From positions 372,001 to 436,000 of the forward strand of contig CANLMN010000001.1 in the NCBI GenBank assembly GCA_947492105.1: 64,000 nucleotides of DNA. The letters are read 5' to 3'. This document shows, one piece after another, positions 22,287 to 31,504 of the stretch. Made by a program: the position numbers and the translations under genes. The DNA comes from an uncultured Aquimarina sp. (GTDB lineage: Bacteria; Bacteroidota; Bacteroidia; Flavobacteriales; Flavobacteriaceae). The notes beneath the pieces were generated by a model that worked only from the letters and a program-made list of their open reading frames with translations, made no database searches and had not been told where the DNA came from. Position 1 is the stretch's first letter. Every line of letters starts with the position of its first letter.

Positions 22287-25200
22287 ATGAAAACAAGGTA
22301 CAGTAAAGTACTTACGCTCTTATTAGCGTTTGTTGTGCAAACTACTATTGCACAAAACAAAACAATCTCTGGTACAGTCACAGATGATAATGGTCTCCCT
22401 CTTCCTGGTGTCAATATCATTAAGAAAGGGAGTTCTAGTGGAACACAATCAGACTTTGACGGAAATTATCGTATCAAAATCTCCAGTGGAGACAAACTAA
22501 GCTTTAGTTTTGTTGGATTCCTTACACAAGAAGTCTCTGTAGGCAGTCAAGACAAAATAGACATCCAACTCCAACAGGACACTGCGCAACTAGACGAGGT
22601 CGTCGTTACCGCTTTGGGAATCACTAGAGAGAAAAAATCTTTAGGATATGCTACCCAAGAAGTTAAAGAAGAGGCACTCAATGTTGTCAAAACCGATAAC
22701 TTTGTCAACTCATTATCTGGGCAAGTATCAGGTATCCAAATTAAAAGAACCAATAACCTAGGGGGATCCACCAATGTAGTAATACGAGGTAACACTTCTC
22801 TTACAGGAAACAATCAGGCTTTATTTGTTGTAGATGGTATTGTGATTAGCAATTCTAACTTCAATACTACATCACAATCTCAGGGAGGGGTTGGTTACGA
22901 TTATGGTAATGCCGCTTCTGATATTAATCCAGACAATATCGAAACCATCAACGTACTTAAAGGAGCTGCAGCAACTGCATTATATGGCTCGAGAGCAGGG
23001 AATGGTGCTATTATCATAACGACAAAAAAAGGAAACAAAAACAAAAGCAGTTTTGGAGTCACCCTTAACTCTGGTGTTACGATGGGATCTATAGACAAAA
23101 GTACTTTTGTTAAATATCAAGATCAGTATGGTGGAGGATACGGTCCTTTTTATGGCCCCGATCAAGACAGCTATCTTGACCTCATTGACATCAATAATGA
23201 CGGCTCACTTGATTTTGTAACTCCGCTCACAGAAGACGCTTCTTATGGTGCTGCTTTTGATCCGAATTTACTAGTTTATCAATGGGATGCTTTTTACCCA
23301 GAATCTCCAAATTACCTAAAGCCCACTCCATGGGTCAATGCTCAAAACGGTCCTATTTCGTTTTTTGAAACACCCGTAACAATTTCTAATTCCGTATCTA
23401 TTGAAAAAGGCTTTGATTCGGGGTCTTTTAGACTAAGTTACAACAACTTTGACCAAAGTGGATTACTACCAAATAGTTCCTTGAAAAGAAACAATATGAC
23501 CCTGAACACCACCATCGATATGAATGATAAACTCACGGTCATCGGAACAGCCAACTACACTAGAACAAGTGCATTAGGAAGAAATTCTACCGGATACGGC
23601 GACAATATCGTCGGGAGTTTCAGACAATGGTGGCAAACCAACGTAGATCTTAAGGACCTGAAACAAGCCTATGAACTCACTGGTAGAAATATTACTTGGA
23701 ATCCAAAGTCCTATACAGACCCGAGTCCTCAATATTGGGACAACCCCTATTGGACTCGTTATGAAAACTTCCAAACTGATGTTAGAAATAGATTCATAGG
23801 AAGTGCAGCTTTTAATTACAAAGTTACCGATTGGCTAGATGGATTTGCTAGGGTTACGGTAGACAACTATGACACTCGCAGAGAAGAAAGAAGAGCTATT
23901 GGAAGTATCGCTGCACCATTTGGAATAGGAACTGGCGCAGACGGTAGTACCAACAGAAGTGATTCAGGGTCCGGATATTCAAGAACAGATATAACTGCAT
24001 CTGAATTTAATTATGATTTCATGCTGAAAGCCAATAAAGATTTAACACAAAAACTCAACCTCAATGCCATAGTTGGGCTTAATGTAAGAAGGCAATACTT
24101 GAACTCTATATTTTCGGCTACAAACGGAGGACTTAACACCCCCAACCTATATGCGTTATCTAACTCTGCTTCCACCTTATTATTCCCAGTAGAAAGAGAC
24201 GAAAAAATTGGTGTCGATGGAGTATACACAAGCGTTTCATTAGGGTATGACGATTTTCTGTTTCTAGAAGGAACCTTTAGAAAAGACAGATCATCTACCT
24301 TACCCAAAGAGAATAATTCTTATCACTATCCATCCATCGCTACTTCCTTTATTTTTTCGAAGTTCATCCAATCGGACTGGCTAACTTTTGGAAAAGTACG
24401 ACTTAATTATGCTGAAGTGAGTAATGATTTTAGATTTGGTCGTTTAGCACAATTAAATGCTATAAATCCATCAATTGGAGGCCCTTCTTCGTCGGTAGGT
24501 AGCACCCTTGCCAACTCTGATCTAAAACCAGAAGAAACTGCGAGTTATGAAGCTGGTCTTGAAATGTCTTTTCTCCAAAAAAGAGTTGGTTTTGACATTG
24601 CATATTACAAAACCAATACCGTTAACCAGCTAGCAACCCTAGCTATCACACCAGCAACTGGGTTTTCTTTTGCAGATCTTAATGCAGGCGAAATTGAAAA
24701 CAGAGGTGTTGAGCTTTCGCTATTTGGCACACCAATCGAAACCACTAATTTTTCTTGGAACATCAATGTTAATTGGGCTCAAAACACAAATGAGGTAATT
24801 AGTTTGGCCGATGGAATATCTAACCTTCAATTAGGAAATTTCCAAGGAGGAATCTCCATAAATGCACGAACTGGTCAACCTTACGGAATAATAGCAGGAA
24901 CTGATTACACATACCTCAATGGACAGAGAGTTGTAGATCCATCCAATGGACGGTATATCAAAACTAGCACCTCTGATCAAAACATCGGAAATGTCAATCC
25001 TGATTGGACTGGTGGTATCAACAATAAGTTCACCTACAAAAATCTATCTTTCAGCTTTCTTATTGACATTCAAAAAGGAGGAGATATTTTTTCTCTTGAT
25101 AGATATTATGGTCTCTCCACTGGATTATATGACGACACTACTTTTATTAATGACTTAGGCAACCCCGTCCGTAATAGCCTCGCTGATGGAGGTGGATTTA

Positions 25201-25556
25201 TCAATCCCGGTGTAAACCCCGATGGCACTGTAAATACCACAAGAATAGCGGCCGATAGATACGGACCACTAGGTTTTGCCAACGGACTACCAAATGCTGC
25301 ATTTGTATATGATGCCAGTTTTGTCAAATTACGTCAAGCCTCTCTGGCCTATAGCGTTCCTACCAAAATCCTAGAAAAATCATTCATCAACAATTTAACA
25401 TTAAGCTTAATAGGATCCAATTTATGGATCATAAGTAAGAATTTCCCTGATGCTGATCCAGAATCAGGTCTAGGCGCTGGAAATTTGCAAGGTTACTCTA
25501 CTGGATCACTACCTACGACAAGAGATTATGGATTCAATGTAAAGGTACAATTCTAA
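22287..25556 (+). CDS. SusC-family TonB-dependent outer-membrane transporter (pair 1)
   Basis: 1089 aa. A signal peptide (MKTRYSKVLTLLLAFVVQTTIAQ) is followed by a carboxypeptidase-regulatory-like domain at about residues 25-105 (ISGTVTDDNGLPLPGVNIIK), a TonB-box region (LDEVVVTALGI), a plug domain (VIRGNTSLTGNNQALFVVDG) and a 22-strand barrel ending NVKVQF. SusC proteins import oligosaccharides or peptides with the SusD lipoprotein as lid. The partner SusD starts 10 bases downstream. No carbohydrate-active enzyme lies next to it, so the substrate is not evident. Its N-terminal 100 residues are much more like those of the second SusC than the barrels are. Confidence 0.93.
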   Translation: MKTRYSKVLTLLLAFVVQTTIAQNKTISGTVTDDNGLPLPGVNIIKKGSSSGTQSDFDGNYRIKISSGDKLSFSFVGFLTQEVSVGSQDKIDIQLQQDTAQLDEVVVTALGITREKKSLGYATQEVKEEALNVVKTDNFVNSLSGQVSGIQIKRTNNLGGSTNVVIRGNTSLTGNNQALFVVDGIVISNSNFNTTSQSQGGVGYDYGNAASDINPDNIETINVLKGAAATALYGSRAGNGAIIITTKKGNKNKSSFGVTLNSGVTMGSIDKSTFVKYQDQYGGGYGPFYGPDQDSYLDLIDINNDGSLDFVTPLTEDASYGAAFDPNLLVYQWDAFYPESPNYLKPTPWVNAQNGPISFFETPVTISNSVSIEKGFDSGSFRLSYNNFDQSGLLPNSSLKRNNMTLNTTIDMNDKLTVIGTANYTRTSALGRNSTGYGDNIVGSFRQWWQTNVDLKDLKQAYELTGRNITWNPKSYTDPSPQYWDNPYWTRYENFQTDVRNRFIGSAAFNYKVTDWLDGFARVTVDNYDTRREERRAIGSIAAPFGIGTGADGSTNRSDSGSGYSRTDITASEFNYDFMLKANKDLTQKLNLNAIVGLNVRRQYLNSIFSATNGGLNTPNLYALSNSASTLLFPVERDEKIGVDGVYTSVSLGYDDFLFLEGTFRKDRSSTLPKENNSYHYPSIATSFIFSKFIQSDWLTFGKVRLNYAEVSNDFRFGRLAQLNAINPSIGGPSSSVGSTLANSDLKPEETASYEAGLEMSFLQKRVGFDIAYYKTNTVNQLATLAITPATGFSFADLNAGEIENRGVELSLFGTPIETTNFSWNINVNWAQNTNEVISLADGISNLQLGNFQGGISINARTGQPYGIIAGTDYTYLNGQRVVDPSNGRYIKTSTSDQNIGNVNPDWTGGINNKFTYKNLSFSFLIDIQKGGDIFSLDRYYGLSTGLYDDTTFINDLGNPVRNSLADGGGFINPGVNPDGTVNTTRIAADRYGPLGFANGLPNAAFVYDASFVKLRQASLAYSVPTKILEKSFINNLTLSLIGSNLWIISKNFPDADPESGLGAGNLQGYSTGSLPTTRDYGFNVKVQF

Positions 25557-25566
25557 AAAAACTATT

Positions 25567-27024
25567 ATGAAAAATATATTTTTAATAACTCTAGTTATCT
25601 CACTCCTGTCTTGTTCACAGAATATAGATGAACTAAATACAAACGTTAAAAATCCTGAAACTGTTCCTGGAGAAGCACTTTTTACTAGTGCCCAAAAAGA
25701 ACTGATGGATCAAATAACCAGTACAAGTGTGAATAGAAATGTTTTTAGATTATTCACACAATATTGGACAGAAACTGTGTATACAGATGAAACAAATTAC
25801 GAAATAGTCAATCGAAATATTCCGCAAACTACTTGGCGGATCTTATACAGAGATGTATTAAAAAATCTTGACCAAGCTACGATTGAACTAAATAAAATCC
25901 CAACAGCAACACCAACGGAACTTGCTGTAAAAAACAACAAGATTCAAATTACTGAAATAGTCAAAATTTTTGCTTTTAGTGTTCTTGTTGAAACTTTTGG
26001 AGATATCCCTTACTCAGAAGCACTGAATACTCAAATCAAATTACCCAAATACGACGATGGATTAATGATTTATAAAGATTTAATTGCCCGTCTCAATACA
26101 GCCATAGAAAACTTAGACACCACGAATGCTAGTTTTGGAAACGGTGACAACATCTACCAAGGTGATACTTCAAAATGGTTAATGCTAGCAAACTCCTTGA
26201 AATTACGCATGGGAATTACGCTTTCTGACATTCCAAGCGAATCAACCCTTGCAAAAACCACTATTGAATCAGCTGCTCTCAATGTTTTCAAAAGTCCCGA
26301 AGACAGTGCACTATTCACCTATCTAGGAGCACCTCCGAACACAAACCCACTCTTTACAGATCTTGTAGCTAGTGAACGTACTGATTTTGTTCCTGCAAAT
26401 ACTTTTGTAGATGTAGTTAATGAACTTGAAGATCCAAGGAGGGCGCTTTTCTTTGATGATAACATCAAAGATCCGGACACTGATGCCGTAATATACAAAG
26501 GAGGCACTTACGGATCCAGCAACTCATTCCCTAATTTCACACACTTCAATAGCATCATCCTTAACCCAGAATATAAAGGCATTCTGATGAATTACACCGA
26601 AGTCCAATTTTTGCTAGCAGAAGCCGCAGCCAAAGGCATGTTAGGATCCACCTCAGATGCTGAGGGATATTACAATGAAGCAATTACTGCTTCGATACTA
26701 GATTGGGGAGGCACACAAGACGATGCATCTGCATACCTATCAAAACCAGAAGTATCTTATGCCACAGCAGGAACAACATGGCAAGAAAAAATCGGAACAC
26801 AGGCCTGGATAGGACTTTATAACAGAGGATACGAAGCTTGGTCAACCTGGAGAAGGTTAGATTATCCTATCTTAATCGCTCCAGAGACTGCCATATCCGT
26901 AATTCCCGTAAGACTCACTTACCCTGTTAATGAACAAACATTAAACACAAACAGCTACAAAGCTGGAGCATCAGCAATAGGAGGTGACATGGTAGGAACA
27001 AAATTATTTTGGGATCAAAATTAA
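25567..27024 (+). CDS. SusD/RagB-family outer-membrane lipoprotein (pair 1)
   Basis: 485 aa. Lipoprotein signal peptide with lipobox SLLSCSQ (Cys16). The SusD-like repeats include NNKIQITEIVKIFAFSVLVE, a conserved SusD helix, the GDIPYSEAL motif and the C-terminal NRGYEAWSTWRRLDYP. It acts as the substrate-binding lid of the upstream SusC. The operon may end here or continue into a long untranslated tail up to the terminator at 27428-27467. Confidence 0.92.
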   Translation: MKNIFLITLVISLLSCSQNIDELNTNVKNPETVPGEALFTSAQKELMDQITSTSVNRNVFRLFTQYWTETVYTDETNYEIVNRNIPQTTWRILYRDVLKNLDQATIELNKIPTATPTELAVKNNKIQITEIVKIFAFSVLVETFGDIPYSEALNTQIKLPKYDDGLMIYKDLIARLNTAIENLDTTNASFGNGDNIYQGDTSKWLMLANSLKLRMGITLSDIPSESTLAKTTIESAALNVFKSPEDSALFTYLGAPPNTNPLFTDLVASERTDFVPANTFVDVVNELEDPRRALFFDDNIKDPDTDAVIYKGGTYGSSNSFPNFTHFNSIILNPEYKGILMNYTEVQFLLAEAAAKGMLGSTSDAEGYYNEAITASILDWGGTQDDASAYLSKPEVSYATAGTTWQEKIGTQAWIGLYNRGYEAWSTWRRLDYPILIAPETAISVIPVRLTYPVNEQTLNTNSYKAGASAIGGDMVGTKLFWDQN

Positions 27025-27075
27025 AAGCTCAATATGACCTTTGAAGTTCATGACACCTCAGTAGCAACTTAGTCT

Positions 27076-27128
27076 GTAGCTCTAAATGGATTTGAAATAG
27101 TTAGCCCATCAAATCCATTTAGAGTTAC
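27076..27128. repeat. Long hairpin with no U-run downstream of SusD
   Basis: GTAGCTCTAAATGGATTTGA (27076-27095) pairs with 27109-27128 over 20 bases with one mismatch; loop of 13 bases. It lies 52 bases after the SusD stop. The absence of a T-run argues against a classic terminator; it could stabilise the mRNA 3' end or be a repeat remnant. Confidence 0.7.
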
Positions 27129-27427
27129 AAGTTCTACTCTTTGTAACAGTATGCGTCGTCGCCAGAAACAGACTTTTACATGAATAACACCAAATTAGCT
27201 ATATAAATTCATATAATACAGTACAACCTGAAATATATTTTGACAGCACTACGCACTTGAAAGGTTATGAATAATTTTGCTTTTAAAGATCAAACAATTC
27301 TACACCAAAAATCGAACTCATCGTAGAATTACAACAATTAACAAAACAGCAAAGATAAACGCTATCGATTACTCCCACACCAAAAAGAGTAACCTCTTAG
27401 TGCCCCTATAGTTTAGGTCAATTCATT

Positions 27428-27467
27428 TTTTAACACAAAAATCACCCGAGGGTGATTTTTGTGTTAA
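27428..27467 (+). terminator. Strong hairpin terminator
   Basis: A nearly 20-base perfect stem with a GA loop (arms AACACAAAAATCACCC and GGGTGATTTTTGTGTT plus flanking T/A runs). It lies about 400 bases after the SusD stop. By sequence it could work in both directions. It implies either a long 3' untranslated region or an unrecognised short transcript between 27025 and 27427. Confidence 0.75.
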
Positions 27468-27636
27468 AAAAACCAACGTACAATCCTGACAATCCTTTTC
27501 ATTGACAACACACTCCTATAGCACTACCCTCTGATTACTCAAATTTTTGACTAACATAGAAGACACAAAGTCACACCAATCCATTTGTCATTTATTTTCT
27601 CAAAAGCACTGGGATTACAATACACAACACCATGTA

Positions 27637-27786
27637 ATACCATTTATCCTTTGAATTTACTGGGATAAAATTTTCTTTTTTCGCCTCAAATAAATCATAA
27701 CTACGGCAATGCTTGATGTTTCTACTGAAGCTGAAACAAAAAAATCTTAATTTTTCTTTCCGGTAAATTCAAACAACAAATGGTAT
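27637..27786. repeat. Foldback (MITE-like) element, 150 bp, with terminal inverted repeats
   Basis: The ends are inverted repeats of about 29 bases agreeing at 24 (ATACCATTT..., then TTTGAATTTAC). The centre (CATAACTACGGCAATGCTTG) matches 17 of 20 bases of the centre of the copy at 49746-49913 (reverse orientation copies at 45281 and 49596 are also related). It has no coding capacity. Confidence 0.65.
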
Positions 27787-28241
27787 AAAAAAGATCAACA
27801 GCCAATAATCAGATTTTTCTATAATTCCGTTGCTCAAAATTGCAGAAAATGTTTAAAAGTATTTTAGACTACCTATATATTCTGAATAACCCGACAAATT
27901 AAGCAAAACACACAAATACCAGACAAAAAAACTCTCTTTTCTATAGTATAAAGTATTCGCATTGGTTCGATACGCAAAATCGAATTATTATCATTTTTTC
28001 TTTCACAATTCGCTATTTCCTACCTTGATTTGCGCGCTCCTTTTATTATTTCCTAAACATAACTCAAGGAAATAGTGCTTTTATCAAAAAAACCTTGATT
28101 ATCAAAATAATTGAATACAGATTTTCTATCAAAATAAACAAAACTTTAGACCCAAATCTTTGTTAAAAAAAACTAAAGAAGCACTATTTAACCAAGGGTT
28201 TTTCCGTATTTTGTGTGAGGCTAATTCAAATAAATATATCT

Positions 28242-31200
28242 ATGAAAACAAAGTACGTCAAAGTGCTTACACTATTATTAGTGTTTCTTGTACAACTTAC
28301 CTACGCTCAGGACAAAATGGTTTCGGGTACCATTACAGATGACAGTGGTTTACCCCTTCCTGGGGTGAACGTTATAAAAAAAGGAAGTTCCAGTGGGACT
28401 CAATCTGATTTTGACGGAAAATACGCTGTCAAAGTAACACCTGGGGATATACTACACTTTAGTTTTGTTGGTTTTACAAACCAAGAAATCACCATCAGTA
28501 ATCAATCCATAATAAACATACAAATGGAACAAGACACTGCTGAATTGGATGAAGTTGTTATTACTTCTCAAGGAATCAAAAGAGAAAAGAAAGCTATTGG
28601 GTATGCTGTCTCCGTGGTAAAATCAGAACAAATTGAAAATAGACCTGAAGCAGATATCGCTAGAGTACTAAATGGCAAAGTAGCAGGTGTCAGTATTGTT
28701 GGTACAGGTGGACTTGCTGGTAGTGGCACAAACTTTGTTATCCGGGGAAACTCTTCAATAAATCAAAATAACCAAGCTCTTTTTGTGGTTGATGGCGTTC
28801 CATTCAACACTGCTTCTAACACACAAGGAACTGATGAAACAGGATTTGTAAATGGAACTGGAGCTACATCAAGTAGATTCTTAGATATAGATCCCAATAA
28901 TATCGCTAGTCTTAGTGTCCTCAAAGGACTTAGTGCTACAGTACTCTATGGTGAAGCAGGGAGAAATGGTGTCATACTAATTACAACTAAAAATGGAGGA
29001 ACCCAATTAAAAGAGAAAAAGTTTGAAGCAACCCTAAATCAATCTGTCTTCTTCAGCAAAATATCTGGGCTTCCTGATTACCAAAACACTTATGGTCAAG
29101 GAGGGGATAATTCTGTAAATCCTGGATTCGTTGGCAACTGGGGAGATCGTTTTGACAGAAACCTCACTGTTCGTCATCCTTATAATCAACAAGATTTTGC
29201 AACAATATTTCCACAATTCCAAGGAGTAAATATCCCTTATCAACCATTCGAAAACAATGTAAAGGATTTTTTTAGAACTGGTTTAGGAAAAAGCACTTCT
29301 CTAAACCTATCAAAATCTTCGGAGAAAGCATCCATTAATGCAAGTGTTGGTCACACAAATGAAGATGGTTTTGTCCCTGGCAATAATATTCAACGATTAA
29401 ACTTTGGCTTAGGAGGTACCATGAAGCTTGATAACAAGTTCCTAATAACCGGTTCCATGAATTTCTCTAGAACCAATTTCAGAACCCCTCCAGTCGCTGC
29501 TGCCAATGGAACGAATGCGGTATCTATATTTCAGAGAACATTATTTGTGCCAAGAAACTTAGATCTAAATGGGCTACCTTACCAAAACCCTATTGATGGC
29601 TCTAGTGTCTATTACAGAACTGATCAAGAGCATCCTAATTGGCTTATTGATAATTCTAGGTTTTCTCAAGGAGTAAATCGATTCTTTAATTCTTTCAGCA
29701 CTATTTATAGCATCAATGATAATTTGTCTCTTACGTATCGATTCGGTTTAGATACCTATTCAGAGAATCAAGAATATTACATAAACAAAGGAGGAGTATC
29801 TAGTCTACAAGCACAATTAGGTTATTTGAGAACAACGAGTGCGACAAATTCCATATGGGATCATAGTGCAATACTACGTTTAAAAGCCGTCGACATCACA
29901 GAAAAAATAGGACTTGGTGGCCAAGTTGGAATCAATCTTAGGAGAGACAATTACAAACAAACTGGATTAGTTAGTACCGATCAAGTTGTATTTAATTTCA
30001 TTGATCATAGTAATTTTGCTTCACAGACTAACGATGACCCTTTAGGTGCCGATCTAGATTTCAAAACAGAAAAAAATGTAATTGGCTTATATGGACAATT
30101 ACAATTTGATTATGAAAAATATATTTACCTTACGCTTGCTGCCAGAAATGATTGGGGTTCTACCGTAGAGAAAGAAAATCAAACACTTTTTTACCCTAGT
30201 GTAAACATGTCTTTTGTTCCAACTTCGGCATTTCCATCACTACAATCAGAGACATTAAATTTCCTGAAATTTCGTTTTGGGTATGGAACTTCGGCAGGAT
30301 ATCCTGATCCATACCTCACTAGACAAACACTTGAGTTAGAAACTGCTCAGTTTACACCGCCAAACGAAAGTGCTATCAACACCAATTCAAGTAACTTTAT
30401 TTTTCCAAATGCCGACTTAAGACCTGAACTACATCGAGAATTCGAATTAGGACTGGAAACAAATATGTGGAAAAACAGGATTACTTTTGATGGTAGTATT
30501 TACAAGAGAATCTCGAAAGATCAAATTCTTAATAGAGATCTTGACCCATCAACTGGATATACAGAAACCTTTATCAATGCTGGTGAAATAGAAAATGAAG
30601 GGATAGAAATAAGTTTGAGCATTGCTCCTTTCAAGGGTAACAAAGGTTTTCAATGGAACAATCAAAATATTTTTACTGCTTATGAAACTACGGTTATTGA
30701 TTTACCTGATGACATCGATCAAATTCTTTATAATGGATTCTCCAATATTGGAAATATTGCCAAGGAGGGGGAACCTCTAGGAGCCATTCTTGGAAATTTT
30801 GCTATTAAGGATGCTGATGGAAACTTTATAATTAATCCTAATTCTGGCAACATTATTAACAGCAACACCATTGGACAAGATGACAAAGTGATTGGAGACC
30901 CTAATCCCGATTGGAAATACACCTCTATCAACAGTTTTTCTTACAAGGGTGTAAATCTATCAGTACAGCTTGAATATACTCATGGTGGGGATTTCTACTC
31001 TACTACGATTGGCAATTTACTACGTCGTGGTGTAACAAAAGACACTGAGCAAAGAGAGGGAACATTTGTCATTCCAGGTGTATTGGGAGATCCTGCTACA
31101 GGTATCCCACTAAGAGACTCTAGTGGAAATACCATCCCTAACACCATTCAACAAGGAGCTAATGAAATCTATTTCTTAAACTTTGTTGACCCAAATGATC

Positions 31201-31469
31201 AGCAAATTTTTGATGCCTCCATTTTTAGAATAAGAGAGCTCTCACTTGGATACAGTGTTCCTCAGAGATTTTTGGAAAACACCCCTATTGGTTCAATTTC
31301 GCTTTCTGTATTTGGACAAAACGTATTTTTCTGGGCACCAAATGTTCCAAAATACACCAACTTTGATCCTGAAACTTTAAGTACAGGAGTAGGGAATGGG
31401 CAAGGACTAGATTTTCAAACTACCCCCAATTCTAGAAAATTTGGTTTTGGTATGAAACTAACCTTTTAA
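28242..31469 (+). CDS. SusC-family TonB-dependent outer-membrane transporter (pair 2)
   Basis: 1075 aa from ATG 28242, chosen because it gives MKTKYVKVLTLLLVFLVQLT, parallel to the first SusC; nine further codons upstream are open but add nothing typical. Order of domains: signal peptide, carboxypeptidase-regulatory-like domain (GLPLPGVNVIKKGSSSGTQS), TonB-box region (LDEVVITSQGI), plug (VIRGNSSINQNNQALFVVDG) and barrel ending GFGMKLTF. It pairs with the SusD 35 bases downstream. The barrel differs strongly from that of pair 1, so a different substrate is likely. Confidence 0.93.
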   Translation: MKTKYVKVLTLLLVFLVQLTYAQDKMVSGTITDDSGLPLPGVNVIKKGSSSGTQSDFDGKYAVKVTPGDILHFSFVGFTNQEITISNQSIINIQMEQDTAELDEVVITSQGIKREKKAIGYAVSVVKSEQIENRPEADIARVLNGKVAGVSIVGTGGLAGSGTNFVIRGNSSINQNNQALFVVDGVPFNTASNTQGTDETGFVNGTGATSSRFLDIDPNNIASLSVLKGLSATVLYGEAGRNGVILITTKNGGTQLKEKKFEATLNQSVFFSKISGLPDYQNTYGQGGDNSVNPGFVGNWGDRFDRNLTVRHPYNQQDFATIFPQFQGVNIPYQPFENNVKDFFRTGLGKSTSLNLSKSSEKASINASVGHTNEDGFVPGNNIQRLNFGLGGTMKLDNKFLITGSMNFSRTNFRTPPVAAANGTNAVSIFQRTLFVPRNLDLNGLPYQNPIDGSSVYYRTDQEHPNWLIDNSRFSQGVNRFFNSFSTIYSINDNLSLTYRFGLDTYSENQEYYINKGGVSSLQAQLGYLRTTSATNSIWDHSAILRLKAVDITEKIGLGGQVGINLRRDNYKQTGLVSTDQVVFNFIDHSNFASQTNDDPLGADLDFKTEKNVIGLYGQLQFDYEKYIYLTLAARNDWGSTVEKENQTLFYPSVNMSFVPTSAFPSLQSETLNFLKFRFGYGTSAGYPDPYLTRQTLELETAQFTPPNESAINTNSSNFIFPNADLRPELHREFELGLETNMWKNRITFDGSIYKRISKDQILNRDLDPSTGYTETFINAGEIENEGIEISLSIAPFKGNKGFQWNNQNIFTAYETTVIDLPDDIDQILYNGFSNIGNIAKEGEPLGAILGNFAIKDADGNFIINPNSGNIINSNTIGQDDKVIGDPNPDWKYTSINSFSYKGVNLSVQLEYTHGGDFYSTTIGNLLRRGVTKDTEQREGTFVIPGVLGDPATGIPLRDSSGNTIPNTIQQGANEIYFLNFVDPNDQQIFDASIFRIRELSLGYSVPQRFLENTPIGSISLSVFGQNVFFWAPNVPKYTNFDPETLSTGVGNGQGLDFQTTPNSRKFGFGMKLTF

Positions 31470-31504
31470 TCTAATTACTCTATATAACACTTAAACAAAA
31501 GACA

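Larger units (their letters stand above)
27025..28241. other. 1.2 kb non-coding gap between the two SusCD pairs
   Basis: No supportable gene. The gap holds a 20-base-stem hairpin (27076-27128), a 20-base sequence shared with 45627-45646, a strong terminator (27428-27467) and a foldback element (27637-27786). The last 450 bases before the second SusC are AT-rich, with no exact consensus promoter found. The 3' end shares GTATTTT followed by GGCTAA and TCAA with the leader of the first SusC. Confidence 0.6.
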
